Assembly: GCA_041625575.1 (NCBI GenBank)
Contig: JBFJTG010000002.1
Location: 20,999 to 84,998, forward strand
Source: Litorivivens sp041625575
Lineage (GTDB): Bacteria > Pseudomonadota > Gammaproteobacteria > Pseudomonadales > Spongiibacteraceae
Direction: 5' to 3'
DNA: 64,000 nt
Part shown: in pieces, positions 1-6,932 of the stretch
Layout: every line of letters begins with the position of its first letter
Position numbering within the stretch: position 1 is the stretch's first letter
Program-made: the position numbers and the translations under genes
The notes under the pieces: generated by a model
Database searches by the model: none
Seen by the model: only the letters and a program-made list of their open reading frames with translations
What the model was told of the DNA's origin: nothing

Positions 1-274
1 CGTTTTGGTTGACGCGCAGTGGCGCGCGAGCTGCATAGTACTCTTCTTCGAAAATAAGCCACTGAATCAGGTCAGCGCCGCGGCCACCCATTTCTTCCGG
101 CCAGGTAATCATGCCCCAGCGGCCTTCGTACAATTTAACTTCCCACTCGCGGTGTTGCTGAAAGCCTTCTTCAGTGTCGAAGGTCTTCAGTGGCTGCGCC
201 GGAACGTTGGCCGCAAGCCAGCTGCGAATTTCTTCGCGGAAGGCTTGGTGTTCTTTACTGTATTCAAGTTGCAT
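1..274 (-). CDS. fadE30: Acyl-CoA dehydrogenase, FadE30-like (N-terminal 91 residues, runs off left edge)
   Basis: Reading the minus strand from the ATG at 274 gives a protein beginning MQLEYSKEHQAFREEIRSWL, the alpha-helical N-terminal domain of an acyl-CoA dehydrogenase. The stretch EEGFQQHREWE, then ITWPEEMGGRGA and FEEEYYAARAP, resembles FadE30 of mycobacterial cholesterol catabolism. FadE30 dehydrogenates HIP-CoA, the CoA ester of the bicyclic C/D-ring acid. The FAD-binding beta domain and the catalytic base lie outside the window. It follows echA20, ipdC, ipdB and ipdA on the same strand, separated from echA20 by a REP palindrome, so it belongs to the same catabolic set. The FadE30 assignment rests on N-terminal similarity recalled from the family plus context; a related IpdE-type dehydrogenase cannot be excluded. 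Confidence 0.72.
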   Translation of the reverse strand, partial: MQLEYSKEHQAFREEIRSWLAANVPAQPLKTFDTEEGFQQHREWEVKLYEGRWGMITWPEEMGGRGADLIQWLIFEEEYYAARAPLRVNQN

Positions 275-296
275 TATCTAAACCTAGCTCTAGGTG

Positions 297-353
297 TTGG
301 AGCCTGCCCTGCAGGCAAATCGTTAAATCGCCTGCAGGGCAGGCTCCTACGAA
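297..353. repeat. REP-type inverted repeat pair (fadE30-echA20 gap)
   Basis: A perfect 18-bp inverted repeat, GGAGCCTGCCCTGCAGGC at 299-316 and its complement at 330-347, with a 13-nt spacer. It sits between the start of fadE30 (274) and the stop of echA20 (355). The same unit recurs at 1130-1188, around 2285-2355 and at 18179-18285, always between genes. That recurrence marks it as a repetitive extragenic palindrome rather than a gene-specific terminator, and no T tract follows it. Confidence 0.85.
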
Positions 354-354
354 T

Positions 355-1110
355 TCAAAATTTCACTTCGCGCTTTTCGACAAAGGCATCACGCGTGGCT
401 TGTGAATCAGGAGAAGCATAGGCTTCCTGTGTAAAACCCTGCTCCCAACGGTATTTGTCTTCCAAATTGCCGTCTTCGATTCCTGTGAGGGCTTCTTTGG
501 CCAAGAGAATCATCCGCGGAGATTTTTCGGCGATCTTGGTCGCAATTTCACGCGCAGCATCTAACAACTCATCACGGGGAACCACTTTTTCGACGGCGCC
601 CAGGCGATAGGCTTCTTGAGCGTCAATGGCTTCACCGGTGAAAAACATATGCCGAACTTTTTGCACGGGGAACATACGCTGCAAGTGAGCACCGCCGCCC
701 ATCGCACCGCGGTCCACTTCCGGCACCGCAAAGGTCGCACATTCGGAAGCAACAATAATATCCGCGGCGCCGCTGATACCGATTCCACCACCGAGTACAA
801 AACCGTGCACGGCGACAATGACCGGTTTTTCATTGCGGTGAATAACTTTAAAAGTGTCGTAGTTACCTTTATTTACCGCAGTGATTTTGGAAGCATCGGC
901 CTGCAGCTCTTTAATGTCGACACCGGCGCAGAAACCCCTGCCTTCAGCCGCAATGATGATTACACGGACCGCATCGTTTTTGCCCAAAGCTTCAATTTCG
1001 CTGGCAATAGCAAACCATTCGGCGCTGTTAAAGGCATTGACCGGAGGCTTGTTGAAGATTAATTCGGCAATGCCGGCGTCTGAAATGTTTAAGCTAAAGG
1101 GTTTGCTCAT
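355..1110 (-). CDS. echA20: Enoyl-CoA hydratase/isomerase family, EchA20-like ring-D hydrolase
   Basis: A 251-residue crotonase-fold protein. The oxyanion-hole segments GRGFCAGVDIKELQ and VHGFVLGGGIGISGAAD are intact, and the C-terminal MEQ/WEQGFT-type segment with RDAFVEKRE resembles EchA20. In mycobacterial cholesterol catabolism EchA20 hydrolytically opens ring D of the HIEC-CoA intermediate rather than simply hydrating an enoyl-CoA. I chose the ATG at 1110 because the upstream part of the open frame reads through a REP palindrome and AGAGGA lies 7 nt before this ATG. It lies between fadE30 and ipdC, with REP pairs in both gaps. An ordinary beta-oxidation hydratase is the alternative; the ipdABC neighbours favour EchA20. 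Confidence 0.82.
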   Translation of the reverse strand: MSKPFSLNISDAGIAELIFNKPPVNAFNSAEWFAIASEIEALGKNDAVRVIIIAAEGRGFCAGVDIKELQADASKITAVNKGNYDTFKVIHRNEKPVIVAVHGFVLGGGIGISGAADIIVASECATFAVPEVDRGAMGGGAHLQRMFPVQKVRHMFFTGEAIDAQEAYRLGAVEKVVPRDELLDAAREIATKIAEKSPRMILLAKEALTGIEDGNLEDKYRWEQGFTQEAYASPDSQATRDAFVEKREVKF

Positions 1111-1129
1111 TGTTCTGTCCTCTGATGTC

Positions 1130-1188
1130 TGTAGGAGCCGGCCCTGCAGGCGAATCAAAAACTATCGCCTGCAGGGCAGGCTCCTACA
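1130..1188. repeat. REP-type inverted repeat pair (echA20-ipdC gap)
   Basis: A 24-bp inverted repeat with one mismatch: TGTAGGAGCCGGCCCTGCAG starts the left arm at 1130 (arm to 1153) and the right arm is 1165-1188, leaving an 11-nt spacer. It ends only 3 bp from the ipdC stop at 1192. It is the best-formed member of the REP family in the window, with the GTAGGAGC head typical of Pseudomonas-type REPs. Confidence 0.9.
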
Positions 1189-1191
1189 GGT

Positions 1192-2265
1192 TTAATTCAC
1201 TCGTGCGTTAAACTTTTGCAGGCCAGCTTCGGCTTCTGCAACAATTTGATTAATCAGCTCTTCACAACTCAGCAGCTCGTCTATCACACCGGCCACTTGC
1301 CCTGAAGGCAGCACGCCGTCCTCCGGCATACCATCTACCATCGCCTTCTGAATGATCATCGGCGCATTCGCCGACATGATGGCTTGAGCCAAAGTGAGAT
1401 CACCGGATTTTGTCATAGCAAAGGCAGACTTGAGCAAACCGATGAGACTAGCTCCGGTAAACTTGCGAAATGCCAGACCGTTGCGTAAGGCAATAATCAA
1501 TTTTTTCAAAGCCGAGGCGGATTCAAGCTCGGCCAAAACCTTGTTCATGATCATGCGCTGAGGGAGACCGTCCATTGCGGTGGACACAACAATGTCGCCC
1601 GGATTTTTGCAGCTTAAATAACGCGCCTTGGTTTGCTCTGGCACGGGGCTATTTTTAGTCAGCAAAAAGCGCGTGCCCATAGCAATACCGTCGGCGCCAA
1701 AAGCCAGCGCTGCAAGAAGGCCACGGCCATCTTTAAAACCGCCCGCACCAAGCACAGGTACTTTATCACCCACGGCATCAACCACTTGCGGTAACAACAG
1801 GGTTGTCGGCACGGAACCCGTATGACCGCCACCTTCACCGCCCTGCACTACGACCGCATCGGCACCCAGTTCTACCGCTTTAATCGCATGCTTCGGCAAA
1901 CCTACCGTCGGCATACAGACTACACCGGCATCCTTCAGCTTTTTAATAAACTCCGGGCCGGGCGAGCGCGAATAACTGACTGCACGCACACCGTGCTTGA
2001 TGACGAGATCCACAATCTCAGCCGCATTAGGCTGATACATATGAAAATTCACACCAAAGGGCTTATCCGTAAGTTCTTTCACCCGCAGGATATCCCGCTC
2101 CATTTCCTCGGGAGGAATGGTCGCGCCAGCAAGAAAGCCAAAGCCGCCGGCGTTGCAGGTGCCTGCAACCAGCTTGGGATCAGCCACCCAACCCATCGCG
2201 GTTTGGATGATGGGATATTTGCATCCGAGTAATTCGGTGATGCGTGTGTTTAGTAAGTCAGACAT
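1192..2265 (-). CDS. ipdC: Nitronate monooxygenase-family flavin reductase, IpdC-like
   Basis: A 357-residue FMN-dependent TIM-barrel protein of the 2-nitropropane dioxygenase/nitronate monooxygenase family. Visible family segments are QTAMGWVADPKL at the N-terminus, VVQGGEGGGHTG around residue 140, and the phosphate-binding LGAGGFKDGRG followed by FGADGIAMGTRF. Next to ipdAB, a member of this family is best read as IpdC, the flavin reductase acting on an indanone/HIC-CoA intermediate before ring C opening. Start ATG at 2265. It is flanked by REP palindromes on both sides. A generic nitronate monooxygenase is the alternative if context is ignored. Confidence 0.8.
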   Translation of the reverse strand: MSDLLNTRITELLGCKYPIIQTAMGWVADPKLVAGTCNAGGFGFLAGATIPPEEMERDILRVKELTDKPFGVNFHMYQPNAAEIVDLVIKHGVRAVSYSRSPGPEFIKKLKDAGVVCMPTVGLPKHAIKAVELGADAVVVQGGEGGGHTGSVPTTLLLPQVVDAVGDKVPVLGAGGFKDGRGLLAALAFGADGIAMGTRFLLTKNSPVPEQTKARYLSCKNPGDIVVSTAMDGLPQRMIMNKVLAELESASALKKLIIALRNGLAFRKFTGASLIGLLKSAFAMTKSGDLTLAQAIMSANAPMIIQKAMVDGMPEDGVLPSGQVAGVIDELLSCEELINQIVAEAEAGLQKFNARVN

Positions 2266-2284
2266 TCACGTGTCCTGATGTTTT

Positions 2285-2355
2285 GAAAGCGCTTCGCGAG
2301 TCGGGCTCGCTCCTACACGATAAATACCTCAGGTAGGAGTCTGCCCTGAAGGCGA
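2285..2355. repeat. REP-like palindromes, diverged (ipdC-ipdB gap)
   Basis: Two REP units in opposite orientation lie between ipdC and ipdB. The first, on the minus strand, reads GTAGGAGCGAGCCCGACTCG (the CGAGC subtype). The second, on the plus strand near 2334-2356, reads GTAGGAGTCTGCCCTGAAGG (the CTGCC subtype, with changes). They are less symmetric than the pairs at 299 and 1130, so this is a mixed pair of two REP subtypes. Confidence 0.75.
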
Positions 2356-2356
2356 A

Positions 2357-3190
2357 TTAGCTTCGATCGCCGGGCGGATTATCCTTCAACTGCTTGCTGC
2401 GCAAATTGTGCGGATCAAGCTGACTGATGATCGCCAGTTGCTCTTCCGTCGGCGCCGCAGTTGTTGGTACAGCATCGGGAATACAAATTTCAAAGCCCGT
2501 GTTTTCGACAACCTGCTCAACCGTAATACCGGGATGCAAGCTAACAAGACGAACCTGCTTGTTGGGGCCGCCAAAATCCATCACACACAGATCGGTAAAG
2601 ATCATGCGCATATCGATATCGTCAAAGCTATAACCTTTAGGCAAGCGATCGGGATTGTAGCCAATCGTGCAGACCACATCGCACTCGCCTTCTATAAATA
2701 CGCGGGTGTTGTGCGAGGGCACAAAGAAAGAGTTGGCGTGGCAAATCGAGTTACCGGGAAAGCCGCGGGTGCCCAGCATCTGGATTTTAGGCTTGTCGTA
2801 GGTGCCGCCGAGTGCAGAAATATTGCTTTGGCCAAAACGGTCGATTTGTGTTGGTCCGCCGGTAATATGACGGCGACCGCTCCAAACGTTGTCAAAGATG
2901 CGCGAAAAGCCCATCCAGGTTTCGTTCATTTGTTTGAAGTCAGCACCGCGATTACCCACCGGGTTCGGTTCGGACAACAACCAGGATTCACTATCGGTCA
3001 TCATGATATCGGTATTGCAGGTTTTCATTGCCAAACTGGCAGCAATACGCGGTAGCACTCCGATGCCGGTAATCAGCACTTCGCCGTCATGTTCGTAGGC
3101 GGCGGCATTGGCGCAGATAATCAGTTCCGCCAGTGTATAGTTTTTCGCAGAATCAGCTTTCGCAGAATCAGCTTTTGCAGGCGTAGCCAT
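2357..3190 (-). CDS. ipdB: Cholesterol ring-cleaving hydrolase subunit IpdB (CoA-transferase fold)
   Basis: A 277-residue protein of the class I CoA-transferase superfamily, beta-subunit type. The segments LITGIGVLPRIAASLA near residue 40, GNRGADFKQMNE, and LGTRGFPGNSICH are intact. IpdB pairs with IpdA; the heterotetramer lost CoA-transfer activity and hydrolytically opens ring C of COCHEA-CoA in bacterial steroid degradation. It starts 10 bp after the ipdA stop, so the two are co-transcribed and probably cotranslated. The N-terminus carries an unusual duplication, AKADSAKADSAK, encoded by a tandem 15-bp repeat, ahead of the conserved NYTLAELI start of the fold. Confidence 0.88.
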   Translation of the reverse strand: MATPAKADSAKADSAKNYTLAELIICANAAAYEHDGEVLITGIGVLPRIAASLAMKTCNTDIMMTDSESWLLSEPNPVGNRGADFKQMNETWMGFSRIFDNVWSGRRHITGGPTQIDRFGQSNISALGGTYDKPKIQMLGTRGFPGNSICHANSFFVPSHNTRVFIEGECDVVCTIGYNPDRLPKGYSFDDIDMRMIFTDLCVMDFGGPNKQVRLVSLHPGITVEQVVENTGFEICIPDAVPTTAAPTEEQLAIISQLDPHNLRSKQLKDNPPGDRS

Positions 3191-3200
3191 TGTCGTCTCC

Positions 3201-4076
3201 TTAGTAAGTGGGCAGCGGCAGTGCTTTGATGGCGTCTACACCACCAACGGCCTGCTGGTAATCGGCTTCGGACTTACCGCTAATATATTTGCCGGCGTAT
3301 GCTTCAAAGCCACCCTCTTTTGCCGATGCGTTGTACTCTTTGAAGTGGGGCACGTCGAAACCGTAATCAGGTGCACACGAACTGGGGTGAGCTCCGCCCG
3401 GAACATGAATCACGGCGGTGGTTTGACTGCGCTCCCAGAACACAAAGCGCGCCTGCGCCTCGTCTGCGAAAAACTCGCTCTCCACAATTTCCTCTGTGCT
3501 GACAAATGTCTTGTCCGCTGCGCGGGCAAACCAATCATCCATGTAATGGTCGGGGCTTGTGATCTGGCAGACGCCACGAACATCGGCTTTATTGGTGTGA
3601 ATCAGAGCAGCGTCCAGCTTCAGAGCCGGCATTGCTACCCACTCTTTATCGTCGTAAGGGCTGTCGATCACCTTGATGTCGGTGTTGTACTTAATGACAT
3701 CCGTTCCCAGGCCAACCTTGGTCGGGATAAAGGGGCAACCCCAGGCTGCCGCGCGCAGACCCAGCAGCATCATGCCCTCGTCAATTTCCATAACTTCAAT
3801 GTCGCCGTTCTGACGGGCTTGACGGAAGTAGGGCTCCAGCGGAATAAAGTCGAGCGATACGAAAGCAAAAACAAGCTTTTTGACCTTGCCTGCCGCGCAC
3901 AGCATGCCCACGTCGGCACCGCCATAGGCAACAATCGTCAGGTCCTTGAGATCGGATTTGAGGATTTCACGCACCAGCGCCATGGGCTTACGGCGCGGCC
4001 CCCACCCCCCAATACCAATGGTCATCCCGTCTTGCAGTTGGCCAACAAAGTCTTGCAGGCTCATTTGCTTGTTCAT
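3201..4076 (-). CDS. ipdA: Cholesterol ring-cleaving hydrolase subunit IpdA (CoA-transferase fold)
   Basis: A 291-residue alpha-type class I CoA-transferase-fold protein. Visible are the glycine-rich GMTIGIGGWGPRRKP (residues 18-31), the LDFIPLEPYFRQARQ segment, and EVMEIDEGMM at 94-102, where the Glu of DEGM (about residue 100) is the likely counterpart of the catalytic glutamate retained in IpdA. With IpdB it cleaves ring C of the steroid-derived CoA thioester. The ATG at 4076 is preceded by AAAAGGAGC. Its promoter region (4077-4191) carries a candidate operator matching one upstream of fadD3, so ipdA-ipdB-ipdC-echA20-fadE30 may form one regulated unit. Confidence 0.88.
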   Translation of the reverse strand: MNKQMSLQDFVGQLQDGMTIGIGGWGPRRKPMALVREILKSDLKDLTIVAYGGADVGMLCAAGKVKKLVFAFVSLDFIPLEPYFRQARQNGDIEVMEIDEGMMLLGLRAAAWGCPFIPTKVGLGTDVIKYNTDIKVIDSPYDDKEWVAMPALKLDAALIHTNKADVRGVCQITSPDHYMDDWFARAADKTFVSTEEIVESEFFADEAQARFVFWERSQTTAVIHVPGGAHPSSCAPDYGFDVPHFKEYNASAKEGGFEAYAGKYISGKSEADYQQAVGGVDAIKALPLPTY

Positions 4077-4122
4077 AACAGCTCCTTTTCAACACATGCC
4101 AACTTAGCGCCGACATTACGCA

Positions 4123-4151
4123 TATTTTTCTATTTTAACTTATTTTGACAA
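4123..4151 (-). promoter_or_regulatory. Candidate ipdA promoter
   Basis: On the minus strand TTGTCA (4146-4151) and AAAATA (4123-4128) are separated by 17 bp. The -35 is close to consensus and the -10 is weak, as expected for an activator-dependent promoter. The inverted repeat at 4157-4183 ends 5 bp upstream of the -35. This is inferred from spacing only. Confidence 0.4.
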
Positions 4152-4188
4152 ATTTTCGTAGAATAGTTAGCCATACTCTACGCAAAAT
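4152..4188. promoter_or_regulatory. Candidate Lrp/AsnC-type operator upstream of ipdA
   Basis: Within 4157-4183 the arms CGTAGA and TCTACG form an inverted repeat, extended by AT-rich flanks (ATTTT at 4152-4156 and AAAAT at 4184-4188). The minus-strand 27-mer begins GCGTAGAG and ends TCTACG. A second 27-mer at 6855-6881 before fadD3 has the same outer bases and exactly the same length. Two Lrp/AsnC regulator genes begin right next to this site, which makes them the likely binders. Confidence 0.55.
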
Positions 4189-4191
4189 AGA

Positions 4192-4659
4192 TCAAACAAT
4201 GATCTTGGACATCCTGTAATCATGCTTTACAAAGGTCACACCCAGCGAACATTCGGTGCGACGAACCCCCGGTATCACCCCCACCTTGGTATTCAGAAAG
4301 TCGGCCAGCTGGCCATTGTTCTGCACCAGCGTAATGGCCAGAATATCGAAACGACCCAGTGTAACGGCAACAAAACCGATTTGCTGAAGCTCCGCCAGCG
4401 CCGTGGCAACGTCTTTAACCTGCGCCGCGCTGTCTACCTCTATCCATATATAGGCAAGGGTCGGATTACGAAGATGGTCGATATTGGTAACCGCCGTAAT
4501 GCGAATCTGCCCGGCCTCTTCCATCCGCTTGATACGGGCGCGCACCGTGCCCTCGGTCACACCCAGCTCGGTCGCAATTTTGCGATTGCTGGTACGCGCG
4601 TCCTGCGACAAGGCCGTTACAATTTTTGAGTCCAGCTCATCGAGCGGGCGCCTACTCAC
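4192..4659 (-). CDS. Lrp/AsnC family transcriptional regulator (second of tandem pair)
   Basis: A 155-residue Lrp/AsnC protein. The N-terminal winged helix-turn-helix spans about residues 8-60 (DELDSKIVTALSQDARTS, then ATELGVTEGTVRARIKRME), followed by a RAM effector-binding and oligomerisation domain. The ATG at 4659 overlaps the stop of the preceding lrp gene by 4 nt (ATGA), so the two are translationally coupled. Members of this family usually sense amino acids or small acids; here the position between fadD3 and ipdA suggests control of steroid-ring catabolism by a ring-derived acid or CoA ester. The two copies differ in sequence and could form hetero-oligomers. Function is inferred from context. 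Confidence 0.82.
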   Translation of the reverse strand: MSRRPLDELDSKIVTALSQDARTSNRKIATELGVTEGTVRARIKRMEEAGQIRITAVTNIDHLRNPTLAYIWIEVDSAAQVKDVATALAELQQIGFVAVTLGRFDILAITLVQNNGQLADFLNTKVGVIPGVRRTECSLGVTFVKHDYRMSKIIV

Positions 4660-5183
4660 AGCTCACCTCGAGAACGGTCAAAACGAACCCAATTAGGCTG
4701 ATTCTTAAGCACATCAATCGCCATCGCCGGCAGCAGCCTTCTGACGCCGGCAACACGGGCAAGTTTTTCGGTGAGAAGTGCAGTCACCGCTTCCTGATCT
4801 TCAGCCACCATCAGGCATTCAATGTCGTGGGTGCCCACAACCTGACAAACCGAGAATACTTCCGGAAACTGCGCGATATCCATGGCAACATCTGCAGCAC
4901 TGCGACCTTCGACCTGCACACCCACCGCCAGCATCAGATTAAAGCCGGCAGCCTCGAAATCCGTGACGGCGACAACGCGCAGTAGATCATTGTCTTCCAG
5001 GCGGCGAATGCGACCGCGCACAGTGCTCTCGGTCAAACCGGTTTTTTCCGCCAGCATCTTGTAGGCCATGCGACCATCCAGACGCAGCAAGGCAATAAGC
5101 TGATGATCCTTGTCGTCCAGAGGCACACTGTCATTGCCGCCAATACGCTCGGCTACGGGATCACGCAAGACGCCCTCAGCCAT
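4656..5183 (-). CDS. Lrp/AsnC family transcriptional regulator (first of tandem pair)
   Basis: A 175-residue Lrp/AsnC protein with an N-terminal extension of about 20 residues before the HTH. The HTH reads LDDKDHQLIALLRLDGRM, then AEKTGLTESTVRGRIRRLED, followed by a RAM domain with VGTHDIECLMVAEDQEA. It starts 3 bp after the fadD3 stop (5187) and overlaps the next lrp gene by 4 nt, so fadD3-lrp-lrp is one transcription unit. In actinobacteria the equivalent genes are under the TetR-type KstR2; a pair of Lrp-type regulators in this place is a different solution. The ligand is unknown. Confidence 0.82.
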   Translation of the reverse strand: MAEGVLRDPVAERIGGNDSVPLDDKDHQLIALLRLDGRMAYKMLAEKTGLTESTVRGRIRRLEDNDLLRVVAVTDFEAAGFNLMLAVGVQVEGRSAADVAMDIAQFPEVFSVCQVVGTHDIECLMVAEDQEAVTALLTEKLARVAGVRRLLPAMAIDVLKNQPNWVRFDRSRGEL

Positions 5184-5186
5184 CGC

Positions 5187-6779
5187 TTAGCACCCGGCCT
5201 TGAGAATGTCAGCGGCCATTTTTTTCAAGTCGGGCTTAACGACCTTACCCGCCGCATTCAGCGGCAAACTATCAACAAACTGCACGTAATACGGTGTTTT
5301 GTAGCGAGCCAAATGCTCACCACAATAATCAATAATGTGCTCACGCGAGAGCGCAGCGCCGGCTTTTTGCACCACAAAGGCCATGCCTACCTCGCCCTGC
5401 GGCTGGCGCGGCACGCCAACTACCGCTACTTGTGCAACGCCGTCCAGACCGAAGAGGGCTTTCTCGACCTCTGCCGGGTAGACGTTTTCACCGTTCATAA
5501 TGTACATGTCTTTCAGGCGGTCAGTGATTCGCAGGTAGCCCTTGTCATCCATTACACCGATGTCACCCGTGCGCAACCAACCCTCCGGGGTAATGGTTTC
5601 AGCGGTAGCTTCGGGCATATCAAAATAGCCCTGCATCACGTTGTAGCCGCGCACCCAGATTTCGCCCTCGCTGCCGCGCGGTACTTCCTCGCCGGTATCC
5701 GGATTGGCGCACTTTACTTCAACGCCATCGATGGCGCGGCCCGAGGTGGTAGCAATGGTTTCCGCATTGTCGTCGGGCCGACAAATACTCACCACACCCG
5801 TCGACTCAGTCAGTCCGTAAGCGGTTACTACCGTCTCAAAGCCCAGCACGCTGCGCATATCCTTTACCAGTTTAACCGGTACCGCAGCTGCGCCAGTCAC
5901 ACCCAGACGCAAACTGGACAGGTCGTACTTGCCGCGTGCCGGGTCTGCGAGCAGCATTTCGTAAAGAGAGGGCGCTCCCGGCAGCATGGTGACCTTGTCA
6001 CGTTCAATTTGCGCCATAGCCGCTTCCTTATCAAAGGCCATGACCGGCAAAGTCGTGCTGCCAAAAATAATAGAAGCCAACCAACCGGCTTTATAGCCGA
6101 AGGTATGAAAGAAGGGGTTGATGATGAGGTAGTTGTCATCCGAGCGCAGACCCACGGTCTCGCCCCAGGATTTAAAGACACGAATATTCTGCTGGTGAGA
6201 GGAGAGCACGCCCTTGGGCTTGCCGGTAGTACCCGAGGTAAACAGCATATCGGCAGTATCGTCAGGGCTCACTGCAAACGCGCGTGCCTCTATCGCCTCC
6301 GGTTCAACGCCGTCGCCCGCGGCGAGAAAAGCCTGCCAACTCGTGGCTCGCTTATCATCGCCCCGCAGCAGCACCTTGCCTGTTAGTGCGGGCAACTCTT
6401 CGGCCGCTAACATGCTTAGCGGCTCGCCTTTTTCCAGCCTGGTAAAAGTCAGCAGCATTTTTGCGCCACTGCGACGCAAAATGTCAGCTGCCTCTGCACC
6501 CTGCAGGCGATTGTTCAGTGGCACTAATACACCACCGGCGCTCTGCAAACCGATCGCAGCCTCAATCCACTCGTGCATATTGGGCGCCCATATGGCGACG
6601 CGATCGCCCTGCTCTATACCCGCCGCAATAAAGGCCGCAGCAGAGCGCCTGCCGCGAACGGCGAGCTCCTCGTAGCTAATCAAAGTGCTGTCTTCTTTTA
6701 TCGCCGCACGACTGCCATAGGTTTCAGCCGCCCAGCTAACTAGCGAAGGTAATGTGAGGGGAAATGCCTGATTCGCCAT
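5187..6779 (-). CDS. fadD3: Acyl-CoA synthetase, FadD3-like HIP-CoA ligase
   Basis: A 530-residue ANL-superfamily ligase. The P-loop TSGTTGKPKG is at 181-190, AYGLTEST forms the A5 motif, WLRTGDIG the A8 hinge region, and the catalytic lysine lies in NAAGKVVKPDLKK (Lys512). FadD3 adenylates the bicyclic acid HIP left after steroid rings A and B are removed and couples it to CoA, which starts C/D-ring degradation. Assignment to FadD3 rather than another medium-chain ligase rests on the directly linked echA20/ipdABC/fadE30 genes. It leads an operon with two lrp genes, and a candidate promoter and operator lie upstream. No strong ribosome binding site is visible before the ATG. Confidence 0.78.
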   Translation of the reverse strand: MANQAFPLTLPSLVSWAAETYGSRAAIKEDSTLISYEELAVRGRRSAAAFIAAGIEQGDRVAIWAPNMHEWIEAAIGLQSAGGVLVPLNNRLQGAEAADILRRSGAKMLLTFTRLEKGEPLSMLAAEELPALTGKVLLRGDDKRATSWQAFLAAGDGVEPEAIEARAFAVSPDDTADMLFTSGTTGKPKGVLSSHQQNIRVFKSWGETVGLRSDDNYLIINPFFHTFGYKAGWLASIIFGSTTLPVMAFDKEAAMAQIERDKVTMLPGAPSLYEMLLADPARGKYDLSSLRLGVTGAAAVPVKLVKDMRSVLGFETVVTAYGLTESTGVVSICRPDDNAETIATTSGRAIDGVEVKCANPDTGEEVPRGSEGEIWVRGYNVMQGYFDMPEATAETITPEGWLRTGDIGVMDDKGYLRITDRLKDMYIMNGENVYPAEVEKALFGLDGVAQVAVVGVPRQPQGEVGMAFVVQKAGAALSREHIIDYCGEHLARYKTPYYVQFVDSLPLNAAGKVVKPDLKKMAADILKAGC

Positions 6780-6818
6780 CGTGTATCCGAAGCCCTGACC
6801 GTGGTGATTAGGGCAAAC

Positions 6819-6847
6819 AGTCTATTGAGTCCACCCATCAGACGCAA
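6819..6847 (-). promoter_or_regulatory. Candidate fadD3-lrp-lrp promoter
   Basis: On the minus strand TTGCGT (6842-6847) and TAGACT (6819-6824) are separated by 17 bp, 40 bp upstream of the fadD3 ATG. The operator-like inverted repeat at 6855-6881 lies 7 bp upstream of the -35, the same arrangement as at ipdA. Confidence 0.4.
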
Positions 6848-6853
6848 GCGCAA

Positions 6854-6884
6854 TGCGTAGAAAATCCACTCTTAATTTACGCAT
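6854..6884. promoter_or_regulatory. Candidate Lrp/AsnC-type operator upstream of fadD3
   Basis: TGCGTA (6854-6859) and TACGCA (6878-6883) form an inverted repeat. The 27-mer 6855-6881 matches the 27-mer upstream of ipdA at 16 positions, including all seven bases of the left arm (GCGTAGA) and the last four (TACG), with identical spacing. Placement just upstream of the -35 fits an activator site. Confidence 0.5.
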
Positions 6885-6932
6885 TATTATACCTGATAGT
6901 TATATCGAACCGATTTCGCAGACCATAACGCC

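Noticed and set aside
299..347. Reading the inverted repeat as a terminator of echA20
   Set aside because: No T tract follows it, the operon goes on, and the same sequence recurs at three other gaps, so REP is the better explanation.
2408..3055. A 215-residue plus-strand frame opposite ipdB
   Set aside because: ipdB is a confident gene in a strand-consistent operon; the opposite frame has no family features.
5103..6386. A 427-residue open frame on the plus strand opposite fadD3
   Set aside because: The minus-strand frame contains all ANL ligase motifs; the opposite frame has no recognisable family and low plausibility.
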